A DNA stretch of 64,000 bases from Epiperipatus broadwayi (lineage: Eukaryota > Onychophora > Udeonychophora > Euonychophora > Peripatidae), in contig JAQFVV010012498.1 of assembly GCA_028023455.1 (NCBI GenBank), positions 4,261,797 to 4,325,796 on the forward strand, given 5' to 3'. Positions 31,767-43,460 of this stretch are shown here, piece by piece (the stretch's first letter is position 1; the number at the start of each line of letters is the position of its first letter). The position numbers and the translations under genes were made by a program. The notes under the pieces were generated by a model. It ran no database searches. It saw nothing but the letters and a program-made list of their open reading frames with translations, and was not told the origin of the DNA.

Positions 31767-31829
<63 letters not shown>
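31767..31829. repeat. (TA)n array
   Basis: Pure TA following the right arm of the inverted repeat. Confidence 0.95.
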
Positions 31830-31833
<4 letters not shown>

Positions 31834-32273
31834 AACTACATCATATACATAAATGTATGTGCAAAAATCTTTTAAATATTTTACTACAGAGTAAACATCT
31901 ATCCAACAATTCCAAAAAAACTTTAAAGGAGAAAGCTTTATTCGCAAGACTTTCCCAATTGCCATATGGCGAAAGTTTGAAAGGTTTTTTTATATTTGTT
32001 TTATTCTATAAGTTATAAATAACTAAACAATTATTTATTAATCAATATTGTATTGCTAGACACCTGCTATGAGCAACTATCTATACAAAATTCTAAGCCT
32101 GATTATTTTTTAAAATAATTTACTGAACAGGGGAGTTGAAATATATAAAACTATTTTTCTTAACTATAGATAAATTTACAAATACATTTAAAAATATTAA
32201 AAGAAAACTTTATTAAAAAAAAAAAAAGTTTTAAAACAAAATTTTAAGAAAAAAACTTATATATATATATTCT

Positions 32274-32501
32274 AACCTAATAAACGAAAGAGACTTCTAT
32301 TATTATGAAAGAGAATTCGGAAATCCTCATTCTATTAAAGATAATTCGGAAATAAAAAAACTCTTCCTTCTAGGACGGGTAGCAAACCCTATATTACCCA
32401 ATAATATAGCTCGACGTTTGGTTAGTTATATTAATTCAGCTACAGTGATATGCAGTTCAGACAGAGATAGAATTAAAAAAAAATTATCATTAATAAAATA
32501 A
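32274..32501 (+). CDS. unidentified 75-codon open frame (possible exon or ORF remnant)
   Basis: A single plus-strand frame without stops from 32274 to TAA at 32499-32501. It has mixed, protein-like composition unlike the surrounding AT noise: NERDFYYYEREFGNPHSIKD, then IKKLFLLGRVANPILPNNIA, then RRLVSYINSATVICSSDRDR. There is no ATG near its beginning. An AG at about 32289-32290 (GAAAG before AGACTTC) could be an acceptor, but no pyrimidine tract precedes it. The local base composition is less AT-rich than the flanks. I do not recognise the family. It may be the terminal exon of a host gene, or a transposon ORF end. Confidence 0.4.
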   Translation, partial: NLINERDFYYYEREFGNPHSIKDNSEIKKLFLLGRVANPILPNNIARRLVSYINSATVICSSDRDRIKKKLSLIK

Positions 32502-35500
32502 ATTTAAAAATAAAATTTAGAATAACTAACATTCTTTCTCTATCCAAAACACATTCTCTGAGCTGTAAGTACTTGCACTGTTCGACAATGATGATGATGA
32601 TTTCATGTCATTGTTAATATTACTGACTAAAACAAAACATTCATTAATTTGCCAATATGCTCTCAATATTTTATTATTATACAATCAGAAGTTTTATTCT
32701 CTTTAGCCATGCTACGCTTGTAATATTGATCATAATGAATCAATTCTTAATTTAAGAGTACTTATAATAATGACACTAATCTCAGGGTTCTCTGTTATAT
32801 TTAATAAAATGCTCAGCAGTATTGTGTTGTCGCATATGACTGACATTCTGGTCGGCCATAGGAAACATTTATCTTATTTAAATTCCATGTGTCTTCATCC
32901 ACATATCAACTATTATAATATTTAACGAGATGATAACTATATTTAATAACAACGCATAATTTTGAATAATACAGCCATTTTATCCAGAATCTCAGTCGGA
33001 ATGATAAAAAGACAAGAGTGCTTTTGTGTCCTTCCATTATCCATGACAACACAATAATTTGACTATAATTTATTACTCAGACACTTCACTTAAAAGTGTA
33101 TGGAACAATGTGCAACCAAAACCTACTAGTTTGGGAATAAAGTGATTTTACACACACATAAAATAAAATGTCTTGGTCTGAAGTTTTCAATTCCACAAAT
33201 AATTCTTATTAAAGTAAACTATAATGAAATATTCTGATCTGCTTACAATTGTCTATCTGGTGTATTGAATTTAAGATTTCATAAATTATTTTGGACTCAA
33301 GAAAGTATTGCAAGTATTATGCCAATACACTTTTATTTAGCACATAAGAAAAATGACTCAAAACAACTTGTAACAAGACTATAATTTATTATTAAATTTG
33401 AACAAGATTATAATTTATTATTACAGTTTAACAACTATCCTTTATGATTAACATAATAAACAAACATATACAATTTATTCGATCCCATATGGATAAAACA
33501 AAATAGAACTAACATTAATTCGTCTATACTTTTAGACTTGGATTCGAACTACTTCTTCATCTTCTTTTTACATTTATGCAAATTGAATATAACAAAATAA
33601 ATATTATTATCGATACATCAACTCATCCATTTAGTGTATTTTATATGAACGGCTGCTTAACTTTATTAACTAACTATTTGTTTTAAAATAAAAATAATCT
33701 GATTCTAGGCAATGCGTACAAACGATTTTTATTATCATATCTTTAATTAAATGATAGTTTTTATTTAGATAACTTATTATAATTTATGGGTTATTTATCA
33801 GAAGTTACACTTGTTATTTTTAATATTTACCTTAATAACAACTGAAGTTGTTATACACACTGTTTTTCTCAGTATAAGTTATATTATGAGTGCCACTTAA
33901 TAATTAACCCGAATTAAACCTAGTATTTGAACCCTCCATTGGCAAATAAAAATTTCTAAATCACGCAATTTTAAACTTACTCTCTCCATTGACTTACGTG
34001 TGGATTACCAGCACTATTCCGCCACACAATCCAGACATTGATCATATATACTAGCACGCTATTTATACTAAATGGATCGTAAGGAATTAACCTCCAATAT
34101 ACCCGTTATCTTGCCATAACTTTCTAAACAAAACACAATATTCAACACCTTCCGTGGTGGAATTATCTCTATTTTCTCATGAGGAATATGGAATAACATT
34201 GAAGGTCTGTAAAGTTAACTACTATATTAAAATAGTTTGGTGGGTCCTTGCCTCTTACTTGGGCATAATAGGAACACACACCAAATATAATCCTCTCCTG
34301 GGATTTTAACGAATGAAATACACTCAATACGATATAAATTACTGATCGCCCTAACTCTGAGAAGCGATCACTTGGGTGATAAACATACCCGAATACTAGA
34401 TTTATCTATTCCCCTCATGGAAAATAAAGCTTTTGGGGAGATCATTTTCCATCCCACAAAATAGATACATTACAATTATTACTAATGCGGATATTAATCA
34501 TATACTAATGCTATATCGGGGCAAGACAAGCAAATACACTAATTACACTAAATTTATGTTCCGGGGTATATTTAGATTAACGTCTGAAATCAATGGATAA
34601 CACAGAATAAACCATAATAATTTTCACCTTTGCCAAAGAAACATTCAACAAGTAATTGGTAGTCTAGTATCTTGAACTAAATTAAGTGAATGCGTTAATA
34701 AAGAATAATTGGGAATAAGTTCCGCAATTAACATAGTATAAATTTGTTTCAAACTTTAAATAATTAATATCTTGTATAGCACTTCTCTTTAATTACTTCT
34801 GATAATTTTAACTAGATATTTTACCTATTAAGTATCTAAATTTCTCTTCTTTTACGCATCTAACATATAAATTTATACCCATAATACATATCATAAGTAA
34901 ACACAATTTATAAAAAAAAATTTTTTTTCATGTCGAATATAAATTTAACCTAGAATAAGTATATGAAAACATACCTCTATGATTACAAGGTCATTTAAAT
35001 ATTACTTGATTATACAGCCTTTCACCTGTTGATATAAAAAAATACACATAATTTTACAAATTAGTAAAAAAAATCATTACTTAACAAGTGATTATTATCT
35101 CACTAGAAAAATATTTTTCTGTTGGGCAATTTATCTAGATGAAGAACTTGATCCATTCGTAGTTCATGAAGCAATTTTAAAACAAGAAAACACATTTTAT
35201 TATTTCATTTATATAAAAGTTGCCTCCATTCTGGTGCAATTAATAAATTAGGCAAAGAAAACATAGCATCGTTGGATATTAACTCTTCCTTGAATTAACT
35301 GATATAATTTTGGGATCCAAGAAAACAATACATATTTTAACATGACGAATATTTGACGATTGACGATCACATATACAATTCTTTTCTTTTTACTATTGGC
35401 GATACGTATCATTTTTAGCTAGCTGGCTTAGGAATAAAACTAATGCGCGAATTTTCCAAAATAATATTATTATAAGGACTGCAGCTGACTTACGTAGATA

Positions 35501-35850
35501 TAAAGTTTTAATGACTCCAGTTGATGTATAATATAACATATTATATTAAGGTTATAATTAAGTCACTAATGTTTGTAGTTTTTATTCCTACTCTAGGAAT
35601 TATAATTTTTCTTTAATAATAAATTCTCCGTAAAATGCACACATACAAATTTTCTGATATTTGCCTTGAGAAAATTTATATTTTCTTTTTTAAAAATATA
35701 CCGGTGCATAAGTAAATATCCTTTATCATTAATATTATTTCTAGATAATTTTCAGTGAATAAAACATATTTTAACGTGGGGAACTTACATTATTTTCAAA
35801 GCAGACAATGTCCTTTAGAAAGAGCGTGAAATGTTTCTCGTTAACTTCCT
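32502..35850. other. segment of distinct composition, no recognised gene
   Basis: Especially at 33890-34600 the sequence is more complex and has more CpG than the flanks (for example CCGTGGTGG, GATCGCC, CTATATCGGGG), yet frames are short and no domain is visible. A 29-bp tandem pair lies at 33372-33429. Candidates are a younger non-coding insertion or a regulatory region. I cannot decide. Confidence 0.35.
33372..33429 (+). repeat. 29-bp direct tandem duplication
   Basis: AACAAGACTATAATTTATTA begins the first unit and AACAAGATTATAATTTATTA the second, with spacing of 29 bp. Confidence 0.75.
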
Positions 35851-36815
35851 TTGGCTTTTATAATATTTCTTTTAATTATAATTTTTCTTTTATACCATGA
35901 AAAGATTATTAAATAAGGTAAAGTTAACAAATAATTGTTTATTTTCTGGAAATTACTTATATTGCTTAATTTAAATATAATGACATTTTCAGTGATTGCT
36001 GTAGTTAATATGGTCATTTTGAACTTTAACATACGATAGTATATTTTTGCATATAAAAAGCTTTAAATAGGTAGATGGCACCAGAAAACAGAATATCTTA
36101 TCAAATAGGATTAGCCCCACATGATATTATTAAAAATTTACTGGACTTATATTTATTTCTGCAATAAAAAATAATAAAAATTTTGTTACCGAATTTCAGT
36201 ACTGCTTCCTCCTTGTAAAACTAAAGTCAGACTAAACTTTCCTCAAAATTTGGCGGTCTTGTTTTAGCGACCTCTTACAGAAAAATAATCATTTAATTAT
36301 AACATAAACAAAAGAAAAGGAAAATAATAAAAAAATTATTACAGTTATATTTTTCCGTATGATTTAAATAAATTACAAAGTAAATTGACAAATAATGAAA
36401 AATAATAAGTATATTTGATTAACAATGCTTATTAGTGATGTATAATTCTGTATACATTATTATCTAAATAATTTAAAAATTACCAGAAGTTATTGTGTTT
36501 TATGATAAGATACTCATCCACTCTCCCTCTACCCATCCAAAATCAATTACTGTTTATAATATGTGCTTTTATACTATATTAAATTGCTTTTATTGTTAAT
36601 ATTTTAATTAAATTATTCATGCTCTTCTTCAAAATGACATTGGATTACCAAATTTTTTTAGTTATTTGCTTAAAACACGTTAAAGTGAGTAAATAGCATA
36701 TTTTATTAATCACTTAATATTATTATTATTTTCCTTTTTTATTTTCTAAAAAAGGATAGCATTGTTTTCCTGTGGAAATAATGCTAAATAAACCAAGTGT
36801 CAATAACAGTAGGTT

Positions 36816-36818
<3 letters not shown>
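35851..36818. other. AT-rich spacer, nothing recognised
   Basis: No supported feature was found. Confidence 0.5.

Positions 36819-36880
<62 letters not shown>
36819..36880. repeat. (TA)n array
   Basis: Pure TA. The flanks show no clear mirror symmetry. Confidence 0.95.
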
Positions 36881-36881
<1 letters not shown>

Positions 36882-37091
36882 AATGTACAATAATTTAATT
36901 AATGCTATTATATTAATGTTTACATTGAATATTATTAAATTGATTTTAAATTTACTTTGGTTTCTTATCTTGTTCGGTCTTGCTCACCGACTCACTTTTA
37001 TTTAATATTTAGTACTTAATTTTATAACTTATTGAAATTTTATATATAATTAAAAATGATAAGGGTGCCATGTGATACCTATATAGATATG

Positions 37092-37319
37092 CTATACAAA
37101 ATATCCATTATTACCCATCTTATGTGCTACTGATGAACTACTGCCGGCACGTGAAGGATTAAAATGCTGCAGTGACCTCAACTGTGTCATTTGTGAGGTT
37201 GTATGTCTATGAGCAATGGTAGAGGAACTAGGGTTAGACAAGAGCCATGGCTTCCACCACCCCTGGTTGGCCTTAGGATGATCTATCAGAGTTCTAGGTT
37301 TTGTTGTGTAAATGCACAT
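37092..37319 (-). CDS. unidentified 75-codon frame in a relatively GC-rich island
   Basis: The minus-strand frame starts with an ATG at 37317-37319. Visible segments are TKPRTLIDHPKANQGWWKPW, SSSTIAHRHTTSQMTQ, FNPSRAGSSSSVAHK and a C-terminal GNNGYFV. The island 37085-37320 is far less AT-rich than either side. There is no domain, signal peptide or membrane segment. It could be a small protein, a terminal exon or a piece of an unrecognised element. Codon composition (Ser, His, Pro) differs from the AT-driven random frames here, but coding status is unproven. Confidence 0.3.
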   Translation of the reverse strand: MCIYTTKPRTLIDHPKANQGWWKPWLLSNPSSSTIAHRHTTSQMTQLRSLQHFNPSRAGSSSSVAHKMGNNGYFV

Positions 37320-37534
37320 ATTTGACCATTACAATATTTTAAATACAACAATAAATGTTATGTTTAAAATATTGATTTAAAAATTAAAATCGTTCATCAG
37401 CTAGTAACACAAAAAATCTTTGGTAACCTGTAACATAAATGATTATTAATTTGAGAATGATAATTAACTTAAATATCTTATGTAGAGTTTTATATTTATA
37501 TTATATGTATTCTAATATATAATTTGTAACTAAT

Positions 37535-37643
<109 letters not shown>

Positions 37644-37782
37644 TATGAGAAAATAATATAAAAAAATTAATCAATTTATATACATATATGTATTTTACTA
37701 ATTATATTTAATGTATGTATTTTAATAATTATATTTATTGTAATATAATATAAATAATGTCCATTGGGTTAGTTGATGTAGG

Positions 37783-38128
37783 GTAATTGGTCATGTTAAA
37801 AGAATAGTAGGGATAGTTGGATTATTACCAAGATTTGACAAGAGTCATTTATTAGAAAGAGCATGTTCTATAAACGAGAGATTGAAAACATTGTGTGAGA
37901 AAAATGTTGTTATGTTTGTGGATGTGTGGGATTGGTTTATTGGAAAGAGGGAGTTATATAGTAAAGATATATTGCACTTAGGAAAGCAAGGAAGTGAAGT
38001 TTTAGGGAGTCTGATATATAAAAAATATAATTCAGGAAACTTATTAAGGGGATGGGTTTTAAATTGTACTGCTATCAAAAAGAAGAAGAATGGACAGGAT
38101 GTAAGAAGTAAGCAAAGCATACTTCATT
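37783..38128 (+). pseudogene. LINE-C SGNH/GDSL-esterase-like domain (C-terminal part)
   Basis: A continuous frame of about 115 codons reads IVGIVGLLPRFDKSHLLERA, then NVVMFVDVWDWF, then YSKDILHLGKQGSEVLGSLI. GLLPR and the D-x-x-H of KDILHLGKQG match the late blocks of SGNH hydrolases (catalytic Asp-His). Esterase domains of this type are known in ORF1 of some CR1/L2-like LINEs. Here it lies directly upstream of the endonuclease. The N-terminal Ser block is not found, so the domain is truncated. Confidence 0.65.
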
Positions 38129-38254
38129 GAGATATAAGTATAGATGTGGTGAGGGAATGAGTCTGTAAAATTAATGGTAAGAAAGTTATTTATAAACATA
38201 ATGGAGAAGAAAAAATCAAAACAATTTATAAAAGAGTAGTTAGAAAAAAAGAAA

Positions 38255-38935
38255 TTGTTAAAATTGGGTATTGTAATATGCAAGATGGTAGGAGACCAGA
38301 AAAGTGGCTAGAATTAAACAAACCAATTGTAAATAAAGAGTTTGAGGTATTAGTGGTATTGGAAACACATTTAAAAGAAGAATGAACTATTTTTGAAGAT
38401 TTGGTATGGTAGGGTGTAAATAGAAAAAAAAGTAAGAAAAAAGCAATGGTGGTATATGTGTTATATCAAAAAATATTTAAATACTGTTGAATGCCAAGAA
38501 CATTTATGGTTTGAAATAAGGTTGGTAAGAAAAAAAATGGATAGTGGCTATAGATTATATAGCTACTGGAGATAATCAGATTATAATGGAATGGAACAGT
38601 AGCATATATGGATGTCTAGTTAAGGATGTACAGAGTTTTAAAGAATGGGAAAGAAAATAATGGTTATAGGAGATATGAATGGGAATATTGAAGAAATTAA
38701 AAATGTAGATAATAAGAATGCATAGCTTTTGAAAACATTTTGTCAGAGATGAAATTTGAGCAGTGAAAATTTATCAAATATTTATGAGGGACAATACATA
38801 TGGTCTAGAAATAATATATTCCACACAATAGATTATGTATTTGTAGAGAAAGAGAGAATAAATAAAATATGAAAAATTAAGGTGTTTGATAATGAAAAGA
38901 GAGTATGTAATAGTGATCATAAATTCTTTGTAATC
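38255..38935 (+). pseudogene. LINE-C APE-type endonuclease remnant
   Basis: KIGYCNMQDGRRPEKWLELN (N-terminal metal-binding block), VLVVLETHLKEE (catalytic Glu block) and SDHKFFVIKM (terminal Ser-Asp-His block, about 38911) are present in order. The middle GDMNG block is frame-shifted near 38670. The domain would nick target DNA for target-primed reverse transcription. Inactive through several stops. Confidence 0.8.
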
Positions 38936-39579
38936 AAAATGGTTAGTAATGTGATGGAGAATAGAAATAAAAGTAGAAACAATATTGAAAGATGTCAATG
39001 GTAAGTGACTGATAAGAATAAAATAAAAGTTGAAGAAACTATAGAATAGTTGGTTGGGGATGAGTATAAGGACTGGTATGATGAAATAGAAAAAGTGGCA
39101 AATAGGATTTTAGTTGAGAATATTCAGAAAAATAAAAATAATAAAAAATGAGAAAAAGTAAAAGTGTAAAAGAGAGGAAAAAGGCATGCACATAATATAA
39201 GTGTGCTATTAAGAACAAAGAAAGTGAAAAATATATTAATGCTAAATGGGAAAGTTAGTTAAAATAGATAACTATAGAGATAAAATGTAATTGAATAGTA
39301 AATTGTTGGAGGATATTGATAAAAGTGGAAGAGAAAGTAGTAAAAAAATTTGGAATAACATTAAAAGGAGAAGTGTCAGAGAGAGATATAGTATTACTAG
39401 ATGATGAGGGAATAGAGTGTATCTCTAGAAAAGAATTAGAGAGAATCTTGAATAGGTATGTAATGGATATATAAAAGATATTAGATGTAAAGGACAGAGG
39501 GGTAGAAAATATGAAAGCATATACTAATGATAATATTGGGTTTACAGAAAATTATTTGAATGAGGCAGAGAAGAAATTG

Positions 39580-40358
39580 AAAAGTGGTAAGGCAAGAGGT
39601 TTAGATAGATAGGCAGTAGAGATTGTAATGAATTTAGGGCATAGGGCAATAGTAAAGCTATTATCATGTTTTAATAATATGGCACAGAAGATATGTTTTA
39701 CAGGTAATTGGAGTAATACAAGAGTAAGAATATTATTTAAAGAAAAGGGTAAGGATCATAGAAGGTTAAACATTATAGACCGATAGTGGTAACATCAGTT
39801 TTATATAAAGTTTTTTCATCTATGGTGGCTGGAAGAATTACAAAATGGATGGAAAAAATAATGTAGTGGGGAAACTGCTAGGAGGTTCTAGGTAAGATAG
39901 TCATATAGGAGATAATTTATTTGTAATTACACAACTTATGGATATGAGTAGGAATTCAGGTAGACAGTTATACATGAGTTTTATAGATATAGAAATGATG
40001 CATGTTAGAGTAAATAGAAATAGATTATGGATAAGTATATTAAATTTGGGAATGGATGAAGCTTTAGTGGTTATTATTAAGAAATTATATGAAAATAATT
40101 ACTATACATATAAATTAGGGAATATAGAATCAATTAAAACTAAAAATGAAGGGGGGGGGGCTAAGGCAAAGATGCCCTGTGTCCCCTATTTTGTTTTTGT
40201 TGTATTTGAGTGAAATAGAGAGAGCAATAGAAAGACTAGGAAGAGGGATAGAGATACCATTAATAGGTGGAAAGAGAATAATATACTTTATCAGGTCTTT
40301 TTTGTGGATGAAGTCTTTTTGTGTTCAGAAAGAAGAGAAAATATGGAAGTTATGCTGA
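39580..40358 (+). pseudogene. LINE-C reverse transcriptase remnant
   Basis: KSGKARGLDR followed by a stop, NLGHRAIVKLLSCFNNMAQK, LFVITQLMDMSRNSGRQLYM with SFIDIEMMHVRVNRNR (motif A, where the usual AFD is MHV), LGMDEALVVIIKKLYENNYY, a G-run frameshift, RQRCPVSPILFLLYLSEIER, and the active-site box FVDEVFL at 40301-40321. The second catalytic Asp is Glu here, whereas the minus copy keeps FADD. Not functional. Confidence 0.85.
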
Positions 40359-41352
40359 GGACATGTGCATTGGTGGGTTAAGAGAAGGAATTAAATTTAG
40401 TGAAAAAAAATAAAAAATAATGATAGTTAATACTAGGGAAAAAAACAAATGTTTTTTTTTTTTTTTATTCGGAGATATAAAATTAAATGTGGTGAATATA
40501 TACAGTTATTGGAAAACAATCTTGAGTAATCAAAAATTGCTTGGATGAATGGGAAAAATTGATAAATGAAACAAAAAAATGAAAGGGATTGATAAAGAAT
40601 TAACAGTGTTTTCATATAATAAATATGATGTAGCTAAAATTCTATGGAAGGGACTGGCAGTAGCAGGGTTAACATGTAGCAATGATGCATTATGTGTCAG
40701 TAATGATGTATTATATTACTTAGAAAAAGTACAAAGGTAAATAAGAAGACATGCTTTAGATGCAAATGTGTGGACAGCAAATGAGGCAATTCAAGAAAAA
40801 ATGGGATGGTCAAGTTTTTATATGAGAGATGCAAAAAGCAAAATGAAAATCTTCCGTAGATTGCAGTTTATGGATATTAAAAAAAAGCCAAAATAGTACT
40901 TAATTGGGTTATGTTTAAAGAGCAGGCAGTAAGATGGGTGAGAAAAGTAATGTAGTATGCAGAATATTTGGCTAAAGAATTTATATCTGTATACTTGTAC
41001 AAGAGGTGAGATGGTTGTGTTTGGAGGATTGTTGAGTGTTATAGTTGTAAGGAATGGGATAAAAATAGATGCATTAATAAAGAATAGGGGGTTGGAGGGA
41101 TGGAGAACTAGTATGGAGAGTAAAAAGAGTTTAAATATTTATAGAAGTAAATGTATCATTGTGTGCTAGTTAATTTATGATAATAGCAAGGAAAGTAGTT
41201 TACTGTTTAAGGGTTGAATGGGATTTTCAGCAACAAGAGAATATACATGTAAATGGAAAAATGTGGGTGATTTAGACTGCATGCTTGAAAGCAGAAAGGG
41301 TATAACTAATACAATTATGGAAGACTAAATATAAACAAAATGATTATACAAA

Positions 41353-41535
41353 ATGTGGGTTATTGATTTTTATGCTAGGTTTGAAACAGATAAAGGGGAC
41401 TTTAGATATGAAGACCATGGATGTGACAAAATTATGTTGTGGAAATGGGATGGAGCAGGATATGGAGAAACTTGGGGTGGGGAATGGAAAAAAAAGGTAA
41501 AATGGCTAACAGATTTCTCTGGACATATTTGCTGA
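41353..41535 (+). pseudogene. LINE-C C-terminal domain remnant
   Basis: FYARFETDKGDFRYEDHGCD then WKWDGAGYGETWGGEWKKKV and WLTDFSGHIC. The same region is recognisable on the minus strand at about 150-300. It is positioned where LINE ORF2 proteins carry a Cys-rich end, but only isolated Cys residues remain. Confidence 0.65.
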
Positions 41536-41611
41536 GAGATCCCTGATTCCATATAAGGAGAAGTCACTGTGCATTACATCACATCACATGTGATTCTGTA
41601 AAAAAAAAAAC

Positions 41612-42220
41612 TTGAAAAGAGTCCATTAAGGAAAGAAATCCAGGTTGATTTATTAAATAATTTCTTTTTATTTATAATGAGTTCTCTATTTCAATTTTGT
41701 TTTAAATTGATTATTTTTTATTTTATATATAGAAGGCAACATTATGGACAAATTTTAATATTGAAATTTGATCATTTAAAGTATTTAATTAATTATGTGT
41801 ATAATTTTCTTCTGCTAAATTTATTGTATAATAGTAAAGCATGAAACAATTATCAATTTAATGTAGCAACAGTGAACACAGGTTATTTAAAAATTATCAG
41901 TAATATTCTTAAAAATATAATAGTTACAATTGCAAGAAAAATAAATTCATTTTTCAGTAAAATGGTTATGTTAATAATCAATATAATATTGTAAAAGTAT
42001 AAAATACCTATTCCTCTCTACTGCTACATTTTCTTTTCAGAAATGAGGTGTTCTAATTTTATTATTGTCAAATAATATTTTTAATGCATTGAACCAGTAA
42101 GGGGGGGAGAGGGGAAATTTAGTGGAAAATTTGAGCATGATTTTTATATAAATAGTAGACCTCATTTACCTTATAGATATTGCCTTAATCACTACCTAAA
42201 AATAAGCAATATTGATTATT
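41612..42220. other. AT-rich spacer, nothing recognised
   Basis: No supported feature was found. Confidence 0.5.
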
Positions 42221-42269
42221 TTAATGGTTATATATATATATATATATATATATAACCATTAATCTGCTT

Positions 42270-42311
<42 letters not shown>

Positions 42312-42320
42312 AAGCAGATG
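42221..42320. repeat. double palindrome L-(TA)n-L'-R'-(TA)n-R
   Basis: TTAATGGTTA precedes the first array (42230-42254) and TAACCATTAA follows it. TCTGCTTCAA then precedes the second array (42272-42308) and TTGAAGCAGA follows it. Each array is therefore the loop of a 12-15-bp perfect hairpin, and the two hairpins are adjacent. Confidence 0.9.
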
Positions 42321-43311
42321 GATCTGTAGGCCAGATCGGAAACTTTTATAAAGAAAATCAATATATAAATTTTTAATATGATATTTTTTTAAGTATTTTA
42401 TTCTGGAGATTTGCTTTCACAATAAACCCCACTAACATTCTGTAGCATCAAACAAAAGAAAATCCTTAAACAAAATGGTAATGGATTTTCTAATTAAAAT
42501 AAAACTAAAATAGAAAAGATAATTTGAAATATAAATTCTGCAAATCTACATTTATTGAAAAATAGATTTGAAACAATTAAATCATTGGGTTTATCGAAAA
42601 GTTGATCTCAAGAATACAATACCAATATACTTTAGGTATTCCAGCATTGCCACTTAGCCTGGAACATATGAAAAAGGGAATTTCCAAAAAATAATTGAAA
42701 AAGGTGTAAATAGCAAAAGAGAACAATAGAAGCCAGCCAATCACAGTTTTTGTCAGCGATTACCTGATGAACCTACGCCGGTTACATTTTTAATAAATGT
42801 CTGAAAGTATGGAAGTTGGGTAGACAGGTTTTAACTTGCCCATCTCCCACTGTCCCAAAGATGATCATCCAATACTTCATGCCAGAGAAAATTCATCAAA
42901 ATGAACTGCTGAACTGTTGAACTCTTTTATTCAATTCATAGCCTGTGTGAAATTTAGTTTTCATCATGGGATTCCAACTTCCATTTGGGCTCAATAAATT
43001 ATGTAATATGTTTCCAATTTGTAATTTCTAACCACCTAATTTATTCTTCTAAACTCCAGTGACCAAATTATGTAACTCCTGCTAATTGAAATGTCTTCTA
43101 AAATGTAATCCCCATAATGTAATTTAAATGTAATTTAAAATATTTAACTTATTAATCTGTAAAATATACTTGCTATTACTTAAAATCTAATGTCTTTACT
43201 CTCTTTCCATCTGTTTTAAAATTATGACTCTTATTAGTGCTAAACTTCCTTCTAATTGCGGTTTAGAAAATATTATTATTAATTACTTAAAATGAAATGA
43301 ATATATGCCAA
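42321..43311. other. spacer of mixed composition, no recognised gene
   Basis: The 42640-42960 portion is less AT-rich but has no sustained frame, RNA motif or repeat partner that I can see. Confidence 0.45.
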
Positions 43312-43312
43312 T

Positions 43313-43460
43313 TTTGTTTTATCTCGACAAAAGCTTTACTTAAATAAATATTTTGCTGCCTATTTCCTGACCAATGTTTGTCGGTAAATAAAAATGAATA
43401 ATTTTCTAGCTCTAAAGATTAATACTTGGAAGCAACCTTTGTTTTGTCGAGATGAAACAA
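43313..43460. repeat. short MITE-like inverted repeat
   Basis: TTTGTTTTATCTCGACAAAA at about 43313-43332 is mirrored by TTTTGTCGAGATGAAACAA at 43442-43460 (18 of 19). The span is about 148 bp and the interior shows no further symmetry. No obvious target-site duplication. Confidence 0.55.

Larger units (their letters stand above)
37741..41611 (+). mobile_element. LINE-C, plus-strand copy (SGNH-like, endonuclease, RT, C-terminal block)
   Basis: The most complete LINE-C copy in the window, about 3.9 kb. Order: an SGNH/GDSL-esterase-like tail (37783-38128), an APE-type endonuclease (38255-38935), a linker, RT (39580-40400), and the distal block EAIQEKMGWSSFYMRDAKSK (about 40780-40850). After that come a C-terminal domain near 41350-41535 and an A-run at about 41600-41610. 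There are many stops and frameshifts, including at a G-run near 40150. It shares its 3' end, RT and linker with the minus-strand copy at 105-6018. Confidence 0.9.

Noticed and set aside
37126-37160. CTGATGA followed by GAAGG as hammerhead
   Set aside because: GAAA is absent and the intervening sequence does not form stem II.
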